A model generated the notes under the pieces. It worked only from the letters and a program-made list of their open reading frames with translations. It was not told the origin of the DNA and did no database searches. A DNA stretch of 64,000 nucleotides from Blastobasis lacticolella (lineage: Eukaryota; Arthropoda; Insecta; Lepidoptera; Blastobasidae). This document shows positions 22,815 through 34,154 of this stretch, in pieces. The translations under genes were made by a program, and so were the position numbers. The DNA lies in NCBI GenBank assembly GCA_905147135.1, contig LR990050.1:3484501-3548500 (forward strand). Direction: 5' to 3'. The number at the start of each line of letters is the position of its first letter. Positions within the stretch are counted from its first letter, which is position 1.

Positions 22815-23078
22815 TCAAGTCCCAGTAAGGAATTGCGCATGATTTAGATAAGCGAGCGAAGCGGGGGAGCCTCCCGAATGGAATCGATAGCACGTCTCCA
22901 CTCTAACAGGTAATTTAAATTCTCTGATTTTTTCATTGAATCGTATGGTGACTGTTTTGCCTTGTGGTCTAAGCCAAAGGCTTCTTTGCCGATGGACTAG
23001 TAATGCGCCCTCAGCCCATAGGTATATAGTTCGTGCCGTAGGCAAAAGCCCCTTCACCTCTCGGTCAAGAAATGGCAT
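22815..23078 (-). other. Unrecognised 87-codon minus frame
   Basis: The frame begins MPFLDREVKGLLPTARTIYL and contains HRQRSLWLRPQGKTVTIRFN. Its composition is more protein-like than that of neighbouring frames, but no family is recognised. The lower end carries AAGCGAGCGAAGCGGGGGAG, a repeat-like motif. Confidence 0.25.
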
Positions 23079-23284
23079 TATGTCCTGTAAAATGAATGAA
23101 AACTGTTATAAACTGTCATATTTCATTCAATTGTAACGAATACGACTATTTTAATTATTATAGCTATGCCCACTATTGGGAATCCATTTGGAATGAGTGT
23201 AATAACTTGCAGGTATAACATTAATGGAGTGAATTATTCTAGGCGTTGGCGAGATTTCCTCTAGAAAATCAAGCGCAAAAACAA

Positions 23285-23357
23285 ATAAACCCACATAGGA
23301 GATCTCTGGGGGAGGGCTATGCCCATTAGTGGGAGAGATGATGATGATGATGATGTA
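23285..23357 (+). mobile_element. RTE 3'-end scrap with (GAT)n tail
   Basis: GGAGATCTCTGGGGGAGGGC and TATGCCCATTAGTGGGAGAG, then GATGATGATGATGATG. It matches the last bases of the RTE copy at 15,330-15,730. Confidence 0.7.
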
Positions 23358-23704
23358 ATTCTCTTAATGTCTATTTATTGTTACACTAGCTGTTTCCCGC
23401 GACTTCGTATGCCTGGACAACTTGTAAAACAGCTCAACAAGAATCCCTATTCTCCCTTCGAGCCCAGCACAAAACGATGAGACCTGATATGTACTTTCTT
23501 TGTATGTCCATCTCTTCTTTATCTTTACATAGTATAAAACAAAGCCGTGTCCCTTTGTATCTAAGTATGTATGCACAACTGATTTTAATCGGATTCTCGG
23601 ATACCTCGGAAAAACAAATCGAAAGATTAATATAACAATATGAGTAAAGAACGAGAGTTTTGTTTGAAACAAACACTCTATCAACACCATTTAAACTCGT
23701 AATA

Positions 23705-23985
23705 CTTTTTTTATACCACTATGGTGGCAAACAAGCTTGCGGCCTGCCTGATGGTAATTAGTCACCGCAGCGTATGGACGTTTGCAATACCAGGGGCATC
23801 ACCCACGCGTTGCCAACCCCGTAGAAACCATTTAACCCCTTTCTAGAAGAACTCCATGTTGCACACTCCAGGGAAAACCTTTCCAGGCATTCCACAACCT
23901 TAGTGTGCATGGGAGAAAGTTCCTTTGGAACCGCACAGTTCGCGACCAATTACACTCTAAGGTGTGAGGATGAACTCCCTCATAA
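23705..23985 (-). mobile_element. Family D non-LTR 3' end
   Basis: Minus-strand copy with tail TTTTTTTATACCACTATGG at its left and the RT C-terminal block to the right. It ends with GAGGGAGTTCATCCTCACAC, like the copy at 17,970-18,245. Confidence 0.75.
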
Positions 23986-24969
23986 TAGATAGATAGAGTG
24001 AAGAGGAAGGTTTAATAGGGTAGGACTACAAGCGAACAAAGTCGGGGCGGGCCAGTTAGTCATTTATATAGCTGACTAATCCACCCAAGCCAGGTTCACG
24101 ATCAAGTCGGTCCTAACTAGCACCACTAGCCGACTTAGACCGCCGACTCCGCGCGTCTCCTACATTATTCAAAGGAACCTCCCATAAAATTCGCGCGGCG
24201 GCCAGCACTGAATCGCAACTACAAACTAAGGATGTAACCACCTCCAATAAATTGCTAGCAGACATCCATTTCATAGGGACTTTTCCCGCGGGCGACCCTT
24301 TCCTTCGGGTGCTTTCGGGTTGCTATGATGCCTAGAAAGTTTCCGATATTCCGCCGATGCGTGTGGCGTAATAAATGTCCGCGAAATGTTTGAAAAATAG
24401 GCGCCGCCGTAGCCTAGAATCGGTGGCGAATGTATTTGCGTTTCTAAAGAAGTCGTGTTCCATTTTTTTATCGTGATTAGATATGATTCGCGTTTATGTC
24501 GTAGTCATCGAGCCATAGAGGCGTATCCCTAGAACCTCTACTTTTCAGGAGAGACAAAAAACTATTTAACTTTATTTTCTATGCAGATATTGAATTGTAA
24601 ATATACAAGCAGCTTTATTGAAACTAATTTGTATATATCAAATTATTAAATGTAAAGTTAAATGTACTAAAAACAAATTTTTACGTTTGTTCTCTCTTTG
24701 GCCCTACAAAAATTACTGGCGTATTGGACGTATAATTTTTTTTATCTAATTAATAACTTAATTGGAAATATTTACAACATATTCGATTTAGCGGAATTTT
24801 ACAAGTTAATGTAACTAATAGCATATAATGATGTTATTTCATTGTTTTAAGAGTACGCCCATTTGGCTTGACGAAAATATGAAATATCTCTAATTTCAAT
24901 ACATATTGATTTTATAAAAGCATACGTCGACTAATAAGCAAAAGGTAGGTTGGAAACCCAGTGCCTACA
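23986..24969. other. GC-rich single-copy-looking island followed by AT-rich DNA
   Basis: 23,990-24,450 is GC-rich, free of recognised repeats and without a coding frame. It is a candidate conserved non-coding element. Confidence 0.4.
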
Positions 24970-25205
24970 TGTACCATGACTCTAACCGATGCTTTTACGG
25001 TGAGGGAAAACATCGTGATGAAACCCAGGCGTATAATTCAAGCGACTGAATGTGTATCCATGATCCAATCTGGTTACCCTGTCAACAGGATCACGGACGT
25101 CAGATGGTAGTCACTCTGCTTTAATAACCTGATCTGTTTAAGTTCTAGATCATGGTCAAGATGGGTCCTCGCGCGCGGTATCGCGACTGGGACATTAACG
25201 GAAAA
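24970..25205 (+). repeat. SINE-B, head missing
   Basis: ACATGTACCATGACTCTAAC, then CGATGCTTTTACGGTGAGGG, GGTCAGATGGTAGTCACTCT (as CGTCAGATGG) and GGGACATTAACGG. Confidence 0.75.
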
Positions 25206-25664
25206 ATTAATAATTATTATTATTTGGGATTTATGAAGTTATAATCACAAAATACCTATCAAAATGTTTATATTTCCATTGATAAATCGGAAAACTTAAA
25301 ACTTTTAAATATTAATAAAATAGAACTAAATAAAATATCTCGAACAACTTCTAGAAATCGTCGGCCTCATGTACCTGTCGATAACAAAACTAATTTTATA
25401 TAGTTGCTTTGGCAAATCAACAGCTATACTTTCACCAAAAATATCGACCAAAATACTTCTAAAAACCGATGTGAGTCGGCCTAAATTGATTACATATACG
25501 ATTGATTATGTTAACGCGGTGGATTTCTTTCGATTTCCGTTTGGACGGGGCCTTGGCGTGCATCACCAAATAAACAGTGCTTAACTCGGTTAAGTTTGTA
25601 ATATAGTATTTCGTCAAATTTTTTTTTCTGTCAGTCAGTGGATAAACAGGTACGGCTAGCACAT

Positions 25665-25779
25665 GTTGCTCTCGCGCGCGATAAGCGAGAAAAGGCGCGA
25701 CATATATACTGCTATCTCTTTCATCTTAGTATTGAGAGAAGGAAACAAACGCTCTCTCGCGGCGCGAGCTGTGTCGCGG
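25665..25779. repeat. GC-rich short repeat G, second copy
   Basis: GTTGCTCTCGCGCGCGATAA at the left, CTATCTCTTTCATCTTAGTA in the middle and GCGGCGCGAGCTGTGTCGCG at the right. It aligns end to end with 54,452-54,555, with an 11-base length difference. Confidence 0.65.
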
Positions 25780-25854
25780 ACATGGAAAGTCACTGCTGCC
25801 TATGAACATTCTGTAAACGCACCATCTGTAAGCAAAAGGATCGTAAAGCAATCT

Positions 25855-26185
25855 CCACCAATACGCAGCAAAGAAGTTTTACTGCGATTAATCTTGTGGG
25901 GAAATTAATCCATAGTTTAACTGTGTACGAATACATTGCGTTTAGGTTACAAAAGAAATGTATTCGTGCTATTACAAACACATGGTTCAGAGACAGCTGC
26001 AGACCATTGTTCTTTAAGTTAAGGATTTTGCCATTGCCATGCATGTATATCCGAAATATCTGTATGTTTACAAAGAATTATCCAGAGTATTTTAAGACAG
26101 TCTCAGAAGTAAGTACCAGGACTCAAAGGGCACAATACGAAAATCTGTTGCATAAACCTCCTGTTGCAAATCTTATATATATATA
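25855..26185 (+). pseudogene. Non-LTR reverse transcriptase, C-terminal part, left of the LTR insertion
   Basis: An open plus frame reads as the connector region downstream of the RT palm: FRLQKKCIRAITNTWFRDSC, then RILPLPCMYIRNICMFTKNY. This is the arrangement (xxLQKKAIR...ESCxPLFxxLxILxLPxxYI) seen in CR1/Jockey-type insect elements. It lacks the catalytic domain because of 5' truncation near 25,855 and is cut by the LTR element at 26,186. Confidence 0.75.
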
Positions 26186-26673
26186 TGACGGATCACGGTC
26201 AATAGTATGGACTCATGTGGTCAATAGTACGGACTCATGACGATGAAAACGGAAGTGGGAGTGCGCCCTCTGGTGGGGCGTGCTGACAGAGTCTCGACGG
26301 CACGACTCGGGCCGAGTAGCGGCCATTCTTGGCGCGACCGCCGCCGAGGAGTGACGCGTCTTGAAACTGTCTCCACATTTCGTTTGTTTACGTTTGAAGT
26401 TCGTTAATAGAAAGTGTTATTTACGTTTAAAAATAAAGTAATTTTAAAATCACCTTTGAAATAAGAAAGTAAATTACCTCAACTGCCTACATTTGTAATA
26501 CCGCTCTGAATGCTAGTGAAATTATAAGTGATGTGCAAAAATAAAATGGAATAAATACAGTGGAGTAAATGTGAACCTTTCCTTTAATTTATCTGGACGA
26601 ATACGACCTAATACTGATATCACCACCCTGATGACAATGATCCTGATACACCCCTTTCCTTCACGCGACGACA
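26186..26673. repeat. Left 488-bp LTR
   Basis: It begins TGACGGATCACGG and ends CGCGACGACA. Near its start is a tandem pair of about 20 bp, GGTCAATAGTAYGGACTCAT. It holds a GC-rich first third and an AT-rich remainder with AATAAA-like motifs. It matches 31,062-31,549 at 487 of 488 positions by visual alignment. Confidence 0.92.
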
Positions 26674-26937
26674 TCAGAAGCGGTGATGACGAACGCAACG
26701 CCCAAGAGATGGTATGATGAAAAGCAACAAAGAAAATGCAGATACGCTGCGTGAAAGCGTAATAATAAAAGAAAGGTGATTACTCGATCCAGTTGAGTTG
26801 CCTACATTAAAATGTAAAATGATTTAACATGTTCAAAGCGCAGCCAAGAGTCCAAACACCCCGAGATATAAGACAAAGACTTCGTCAGAAAGATTGGGGG
26901 ATTCATAAAGTAAACAGCAGATCATCTGTACCAAATG

Positions 26938-26993
26938 GGTCATGGTCAAGGCAGACCCCGGGCCTTCGAGAGCACCACTGGGATATCGACAAC
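26938..26993 (+). repeat. SINE-B 3' fragment inside the LTR element
   Basis: It contains the block GGTCATGGTCAAGGCAGACC followed by CCGGGCC and GAGAGCAC, as in other SINE-B tails. It is truncated on both sides. Confidence 0.7.
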
Positions 26994-28079
26994 ATTATTA
27001 AAAATCGAGTGAAACTTACTATGGACGGCACTTTGGTATGGCTTCTTTGTTTTTGTTAAAGTTAATTTAGATAACTCATGTAAAATATTTTCCTTTTAAA
27101 ATATAAAATTGAGTTAGTTAAATAATTTGCGTAGTTCTAAATTAGCCAGCTAAAGTTTATTCAATGACTTTAAAGTAAACGCTTACATTTAGATTCATTT
27201 AGCAGTGTGGTTTGACACCACAAGTAAATAAATTGCTTAGATTTCTGCAGATTAAATAAAATCAAACAATAGAAAACGGTGTACATTAATTTTTTATTTT
27301 TGTTTTACTAATACAATTATTTTCTTCTATTGCATAACAATGGTGCACAACGGTTCGCTTCACCTACGAGAACAACATTGGAATGCAACGCTGGACTGGT
27401 AGCCTCAACGTGATCGTTTCAACATGGGACGACGATGGTAGACAATCTGCGAGTGTACATGACTGAGAAATGATGTGATATTAACAGTTCCTCTCTATCT
27501 GGTGAGTCCTATACATAATTATTATTTAGTAAAAACCTGTGCTGAAGAGGCTCCCTAGCGGATTTTAGGAGTTATTTACTTTGACAATTAAGAAAAGTAT
27601 TCTGACAGAAACACTATTGATACCCTTAGTAGAGAGAATGGCAGGTTTATTTGTATCTTTAGTGAAACTACAAATAGAAAGAATGTAAACAAAACATAAA
27701 CAACGTCAGTTACGTCAGTGTTACAATTTGTTGGTAAAAATGTCAAAAACTACTGCTAAGTTTAAAAATGTTAGCTTTTGCGGGTACCTATGTCAATTAA
27801 TGTAGGCTGTCTGATAGAAAGTTACTAAGAAAAAAAAATCACTCCACAAAAATAGTAAGAATTATGTTAAATCCGTCCCAATGTCAAACAGTGTTTATAG
27901 TAAAAAAAGTGTTATTTAATCTAAGATTATTTTACCATCTTGAAACATGGTGCGCTATGATTTTACGTATTACCAACATCACGTCAGTTATCAGAAAACA
28001 AGAATAAGAAATACTTGGAAAGCATAGTGCTATTATTTTTATAAATTGAGTACGTAAGCATAGTTATGGTGGTGCTGCT

Positions 28080-28290
28080 GCTGACTGACTTCTTCTTCTT
28101 GATCGTTGCCTCACTGCTGAGGATCCTGACATCTTCGGTAAACTACATGTCTCCATCGGTTTCGATGAATCGTTCGGATATTTGGTCCACCCATCTCTTC
28201 GGACTTCGGCCTCTGGGTCTCTTACCTTCGACTTTTCCCGTCACCATAAGTCGTTCCAAATTGCTGATTAAGTAAATATTTGATAATAAC
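28080..28290 (-). pseudogene. RTE-type endonuclease-RT, C-terminal scrap inside the LTR element
   Basis: The minus frame reads NLERLMVTGKVEGKRPRGRS and then PKRWVDQI, a signature of the C-terminus of lepidopteran endonuclease-reverse-transcriptase elements. The same block occurs near 20,290-20,330. It lies in the interior of the LTR-flanked unit, so it was either captured or inserted into an ancestor of that unit. Confidence 0.75.
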
Positions 28291-29940
28291 AGTGTGGCAG
28301 GGATGCCGTAGCAGTGAGTTTGTGGAACAATTAGCTGGTGTACTTTAGGATGTTGTCTTAGAGATAGGATAGGCTTCACATAGGCTTCGAATGTGCAAAT
28401 TCAATAACGACCCCGCGATCTCCGCGATTTCTATGCGAGCGGGAGGGTGCAAACATGTATCGAGAGAAAAAAAAGAGAAATTATTAGCGTGTTTGTTTAC
28501 ATTTAACAGGAGAAATTCGAACGAAATTTTCCATATTTCAGTATAATGTTTGTTATTGTGGTCGTAGTTTCCCAATGTTGTAGAATAGAGAGATAAGATA
28601 TCCGCGGTAAAAATGGGATCACCGATATTCGTTTCTTTTAATACTACAAAAAAAAAGGTAGTTTGGTTAGTAACGTAATTTTATATTAGTATCAAGTTAT
28701 TTAACGAAAAAAAAAAAAGTAAACACGAGTAAGTGAACTGATTGACGGTAGATAATTTCGAATTATGTTTTGAGTAACTAAAGATAAACCTGTGACTTAG
28801 TTCGACCGAAAACCATGTGTACTAAGTCAATGTGACTTAGTTTGACCTGGATAAAGACTTTGTTAGACGGATCAATCTAAGACGCTAACCCAATACGTGA
28901 CGACTATCGAGCCGAGGTTTTTATGAGATTTATGTGATCGTTTTGTTTTCTCAAAATTTGTTGCATCATCGGATGAAGGTGATCATGTTTTATCAGTGAT
29001 GGTGGGCTAATGGAGCCTATGGGAGAGTTTTGTGGTTGCTTACCGGTCTGATGGAGGCTATGGGAGCGTGGCTAATAGCAGGTAGTTGTTTTAAGCTTTG
29101 TGAGAAAGTGTTGAACGATAACGATGATGAGAAAGTCCAGATATTTTGGTGATAGTTCAATAGCCGGTTTTATAAATTATTTTTAGCTTCGAGTACTGAA
29201 ATTTCCTTGATTACTGATATAAAGTAACTATTTTGAGTTCTGTTGTTGTGCCAGTAAGATGAGACAGTGTAAGCAATGGTGAGATTTCATATCCTTCTGC
29301 CAGTACAAGTTTTTAAGTACCTGAATTGTTGTTGAGGTCAAACATCCAGATTTATTTGGCTGACTTGGAGTGACCCGGGAGTCATGTGTGTGACTCATTA
29401 GGCTAAGAGCCCCGAAAGTCTCGGATGTTGTGGCTGTAGATAGCAAATTTTATTTTGTAATTTTTTTAGAAGGCGGCTTGATATGGGATGCCTTCGTTAT
29501 TACAAACATTGTTAAATGGTTTCAAAATGGGAGCTTAAACGTAACGTAAAGTCTAGATAGAGTATACTCGTTCGAACAGTTAAAATCGATGACGATGATT
29601 ATTGCTTGTTTAGTTTTGGTGTGGCAACAAATGGACTATTGTTACCTATAACTGGCGTATCAAATAGACGTGAGAGCTTCTTATTATTAAACTTCTGATT
29701 TAGTTTTGATATTGGGCAGTAGAAATAATGTTTATTTTTATTTTATTTTATTTTGTTGTTTTTGTAGAGATGACACCGTAAACAGTTGTTCGGATCTGTG
29801 ACGATTACTTGTTGTGTAACTCGTAGACCGTTATTGACCGGGTTATGATAGCAGATAGACTGTTACCTATCACTGACTTAGTACAGATTTGGTCGAAGGA
29901 TTGACCACGAGCTGAGAATCTATAGACAGCTTCTATTTAT

Positions 29941-30425
29941 CCCGCCTGTGTGGCTCCCGCTTGTGTGGCTCCCGCCTGTGTGGCTCCCGCCTGTGTGGCT
30001 CCCGCCTGTGTGGCATCCCGCCTGTTTGGCATTTCGCCTGTGTGGCATAGTCTGTGTGACATTAAGTCTGAGTGGTATTTAGCCTGTGAGGCATTCTACC
30101 TGTATGGCATTTCGCCGGTGTGGGATTTTTATGTGTGGCATTTTGCCTCTGTGAAATTTACCCGTATGTGACATCTTACCTGTATCGTGCTTTGGTAGAC
30201 GTGACACAGGATATATGATTAATAAACTCATAGTTTGACGATTAGAGTGGCACTGACCAGAGTGACACCCAACCTGTGTGGCACCTAGTCTGTGTGGTAT
30301 TTCGCTTGTGTGCAGGTCCAGTTGCGTGGCGGCCTGGTTGCGTGGCGGCCTGATTGCGTGGCGGCCCGACTGATGGCGTCCGTCGTGTGGTGGTTCGTCG
30401 CCTGTGTGTAATTTCTCCTGTATGG
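29941..30425. repeat. Degenerate GTGTGGC minisatellite inside the LTR element
   Basis: Four 15-bp units (CCCGCCTGTGTGGCT, one with a single change) run from 29,941 to 30,000. They grade into 16-bp units ending in GTGTGGCAT and decay by about 30,170. A second block at 30,321-30,368 has three 16-bp units of the type GTTGCGTGGCGGCCTG. Because 15 is a multiple of three, the first block reads as an open Ala-Cys-Val-Ala-Pro repeat on the plus strand, but no start or protein family supports translation. Confidence 0.85.
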
Positions 30426-31061
30426 TAACATTACTTATTCTTTTTAAATTAGGATGGCGCTGACGGATGACCAAAAATCATATGGCATTTAATGAAGGAG
30501 TGTTTCAATCCCACTCGAAGAAACATTGGGTCTTTTGCTGAGTACTGAAAATTTGATGTAGGTATGTCACATATTTGTAGTGAATCTAAGTACCTACAGT
30601 AATGGACGTCGGGGACGATACGCGAGCTCTGTGATTGGGGCTTGTTTCCCACTCAACAAGAGCATCAAGGGGAAAACACTGGTGACGATGATTAAACCTT
30701 CTTCATTGGTGGTAATTGTGATACGGTTTATGAACCGTCTGGTGTTATACCTTGTCACGCCTCTCTAATGAACTGAAATCGTAGCTGAATTTATGTCGGC
30801 AACTTATAAAGAATAATTTATGTACAAGATGATGTTGTTATCTCTCAATCTACAGAAGTTTAGTATGATAAATGATAATGGACGTATGTTTTATGTGAAG
30901 AATTGGTGGGTTAATGCAGTCGTGATAGATCCAATCACATGATTCATAAGACTTATTTGGGTGATGTGTTGTGGTCAGAAGTGACCGAGCGAATATAGTA
31001 CTGTGCTATGGTTTTCATGTTTCAGATTACACACGAGGACGTGTGTACAGCAGGACGGCCG

Positions 31062-31549
31062 TGACGGATCACGGTCAATAGTATGGACTCATGTGGTCAA
31101 TAGTACGGACTCATGACGATGAAAACGGAAGTGGGAGTGCGCCCTCTGGTGGGGCGTGCTGACAGAGTCTCGACGGCACGACTCGGGCCGAGTGGCGGCC
31201 ATTCTTGGCGCGACCGCCGCCGAGGAGTGACGCGTCTTGAAACTGTCTCCACATTTCGTTTGTTTACGTTTGAAGTTCGTTAATAGAAAGTGTTATTTAC
31301 GTTTAAAAATAAAGTAATTTTAAAATCACCTTTGAAATAAGAAAGTAAATTACCTCAACTGCCTACATTTGTAATACCGCTCTGAATGCTAGTGAAATTA
31401 TAAGTGATGTGCAAAAATAAAATGGAATAAATACAGTGGAGTAAATGTGAACCTTTCCTTTAATTTATCTGGACGAATACGACCTAATACTGATATCACC
31501 ACCCTGATGACAATGATCCTGATACACCCCTTTCCTTCACGCGACGACA
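31062..31549. repeat. Right 488-bp LTR
   Basis: It has the same length and termini as the left copy and is followed immediately by TATATATA, which mirrors the TATATA before the left LTR. The only difference seen is at offset 132 (G here, A in the left copy). Confidence 0.92.
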
Positions 31550-31940
31550 TATATATATAAAAAAATTATGTATACAATATGTGCATAATCTTGTATCCGA
31601 ATACCGAATGAAATTAAAATATTAGAGGAGAGGCAGTTTATAGTAAAGTTAACTGAATGGCTTCTACAGTATTGTTTTTATGATACTAAAGAATTTTTTA
31701 ATTAAACAAATATGGTCCCAATTACACAGACTTTGTAGAAGAAAAAGTGCTTAAATTATATATATATAAGGGCTATTAATTATTAATTTTGTGAAATGTG
31801 TGAAATATGCTTATATACCTACTAATTTAATATTTGTATGCCCAAAATAGGGCTAGACATAGAGAGACATTCAACTTTCTAACAACTAAGTTATGTATGT
31901 ACACACCTATGTTACAAATAAATGACTTTGAACTTTGGAC
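31550..31940 (+). pseudogene. Continuation of the interrupted non-LTR RT, its stop and 3' tail
   Basis: After a degraded start, the frame IPNEIKILEERQFIVKLTEW... runs from 31,601 to a TAA at 31,703-31,705. It matches the usual last motif of these elements (LPNEIK...LKxWLL...FY). The following AT-rich 3' UTR contains AATAAA at 31,917 and ends in a TTTGAAC-like repeat. This piece completes the element begun at 25,855 and fixes the LTR insertion point. Confidence 0.75.
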
Positions 31941-32266
31941 TGCTATGAAGCAAATTGTAAGTTGTATATTATATGTTTAGAAATATTAAAAGCGCCTTTT
32001 GAAGACCTGTATTTTGATATTCAACTCGGATGGCTATCTAGAAAATAAATTCGACAGTTACAAAATGGCATCTAAAATCTGCAATTTTAAATTTTATCAT
32101 AACCAGTGTCACTCGCGCGAGCTAGACGAATCACATCTCATATGTTAAAATTCGTTGATCCCTTTGGGCAGTAGCCCGTACCAAGGACATAGACACTTAT
32201 ACCCCGTAGGTATGCGCGCGAGTTCATGTCCATTGGGCCAGACCGTCTAACTCGAATGGATTATAC

Positions 32267-32392
32267 ACTCGGAGATGAAACTCAAGATCAAAAGTGTAAA
32301 CAAATTGCAACCGTAACCCCTTTGCACCCTTTTGGTAAATTTTTTATAGTGGCAATTTGTTTACACTTTTGATCTTGAATTTAACTCCGAGT
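32267..32392. mobile_element. 126-bp foldback element
   Basis: Arms of about 44 bases include a perfect 25-base core (32,284-32,308 against 32,352-32,376; it begins AAGATCAAAAGTGTAAACAA). The loop is about 43 bases. A lone arm with one mismatch is found at 13,947-13,971. Confidence 0.7.
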
Positions 32393-32394
32393 TT

Positions 32395-33654
32395 ACTTAG
32401 ATAACTGGACGTTACGCCTTCCATTTTTAAATGATGATAACGTACCTAGTGTACGTTACTTTTACTTTTGAACTTTCAACTCTCCGAATAAAAGCTTTAA
32501 TCTGTAACAGACTCTTGTCATGTCAAGCATATTTATATTGTAATTTTTTGCTATATTTTTCATATTTTCATAGATCTGTTTAATTTATTTCAAATTACAC
32601 GTTATTTAAGAATTTTTTGGGAAGGCTTTGCAGCGCGAGGGCTGAGCCCGGATCGAGTTAATTACGACGCCCTCAGAGGGAATCACAAATGCAATTAGTT
32701 CTGTGCGTGTGCTCACGTGACTGGCTTTTTATTGCTCAGCCAGCCGCCGTCTAGCTTTGAGCTAGGTTTGTTGATGTGGAGCTCTAACTCCGTTTGACGT
32801 AGGTTAGCGTTCGCAGTCGTTGATGTAAAAAATTCAACTGCAACGCAGCTAAATATCTGAAAAAGTTTTTTACCCGGTTCCCATAAAAGTATTGTTGATG
32901 ACAAGGCCTCATTTCCCGCTGATTTTTCGTTAGAAAAAATACTTTACTTTTTCTGTCACAAACAGTGAACTCCATTTCGTACTCGCGTCAAAGAAAAACA
33001 TTTCGTGCTTCATAAATAGAATTCATTATTGAGGACAAAGAACATATTAATCAGGGCCGTTTTTCTTCGGACGGAGCGGGAGAGAGGGCTATTCTTTGTA
33101 ATACCTTACGTAATCCTTCTCGATCAAGATAGGGTTGGAGGCGACCAAATGGGCGTTACATGGATCTTCGAAGATTATTTGCTATGAACCAAATACCCTC
33201 CTAGTATTTGATTAGTTTTGGGAAAAGGTGTAATTTAGCAGTGATGAGACAAATCGTATACTTTTAGTGTCGTATTTTTATTCGCTAGGATCCTTTAATC
33301 TAGCCACCGTAATATATTACGGCTGCATACCAATAGATAGAATATGTAAGCCAAGTCGCAAGTAATTTTCTGAAACAAAAATATCTAATAAAATTGGGTT
33401 AAAAATATTTAATTCAAACTAAACTCGCGTTCTTTACACATATTAAATCTATTATTAACGTCGGGAAAACAAATCGATAAGGTACGTCGCGTGTAAGTCC
33501 CGTCTAATATATTAATATGGGATTAAAAAGGTTCAGAATTAACTAGTCGAAGTAGCAGTGGGTTAGCAACAGCTGGCAAAGATTTCTTGAGTAGGTCTCG
33601 GTACGCGTAGTGTAGCTCTCCCTTTGTACAGATGGAGTGATGATCCGCGGAATA
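32395..33654. other. Anonymous stretch
   Basis: 32,610-32,720 is GC-richer and looks single-copy. Otherwise AT-rich without supported frames. Confidence 0.5.
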
Positions 33655-33775
33655 CTGCAGGTGGTTGCTATGTGATGGGATGTGAAAAGCCAGAGACAGG
33701 GTGCATTAGCGCTCACTTGGGCGGCCTATAACCAGCAGTGGACTTATGCAGGTTGGTGGTTGATGATGAGGCCAG
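33655..33775 (+). mobile_element. Probable RTE-type 3'-end fragment
   Basis: The frame over GCGGCCTATAACCAGCAGTG GACTTATGCAGG reads AAYNQQWTYAG, the usual EAYxQQWxxxG end of RTE proteins. It is followed by TGATGATGA. Upstream similarity is weak. Confidence 0.5.
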
Positions 33776-33908
33776 AGCGAATAGACTGTTCGTAGGCAGG
33801 CATGCACGGTCTTCGTCCGCATTGTACCTTACCACCTGGTGAGATGGCGGTCAAAAGGTAGTCTGGTTTAAAAAAAAATTAATACAAAATTGCTTTACTA
33901 TAATTTTT

Positions 33909-34068
33909 GACGACCTGAGTGGTTCAGTTGGTTAACATGCCGGTCGCCACGCAGACATCCCAGGTACGATTCCCATCAGTTATCTAACACGGCATAACAC
34001 AAGCTTTGCTTACTTTGGGGCTAGACGGCGCTGTGTGAATTTATTCAAGCATATTTATATATAATTCG
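33909..34068 (+). repeat. SINE-A, internally deleted
   Basis: Head GACGACCTGAGTGGTTCAGT and tail GGGGCTAGACGGCGCTGTGT are present. Most of the body between B box and tail is gone. Confidence 0.8.
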
Positions 34069-34154
34069 CTCACACGTACCACCATGACGCCACATCCAGC
34101 ATCCCCGCATCGAGGTCGGACAAATCTTCCCGTTGCGTATTCATTAGAGGATCG

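Larger units (their letters stand above)
26186..31549. mobile_element. 5.36-kb LTR-flanked element without gag-pol (LARD-like)
   Basis: Two 488-bp direct repeats bound a 4,388-bp interior. Both start TGACGG and end GACGACA, giving the canonical TG...CA LTR termini, and both are flanked by TATA, compatible with a 4-6 bp TSD. An older non-LTR reverse-transcriptase sequence is interrupted exactly here and resumes after 31,549, so the whole unit was inserted in one event. The LTRs differ at one position (A at 26,318, G at 31,194), so insertion is recent. No gag, protease, RT, RNase H or integrase frame was found inside. The longest interior frame (131 codons, minus) lies over a minisatellite. A standard TGG-type primer-binding site after the left LTR and a polypurine tract before the right LTR were not seen. 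The interior includes a SINE-B scrap and an RTE-type RT scrap. The best call is a non-autonomous LTR retrotransposon derivative; orientation is unresolved. Confidence 0.85.

Noticed and set aside
26829..27059. 76-codon plus frame near the left LTR considered as gag
   Set aside because: Its second half is a SINE-B fragment and the first half shows no capsid or zinc-knuckle motif.
14713..30425. Short tandem arrays considered as CRISPR or satellite arrays
   Set aside because: Units are adjacent with no unique spacers, and the context is an animal genome. They are microsatellites and a minisatellite.
30079..30474. 131-codon minus frame inside the LTR element
   Set aside because: It lies over the degenerate minisatellite, which keeps frames open by its periodicity. 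No gag-like motif such as a CCHC knuckle is present.
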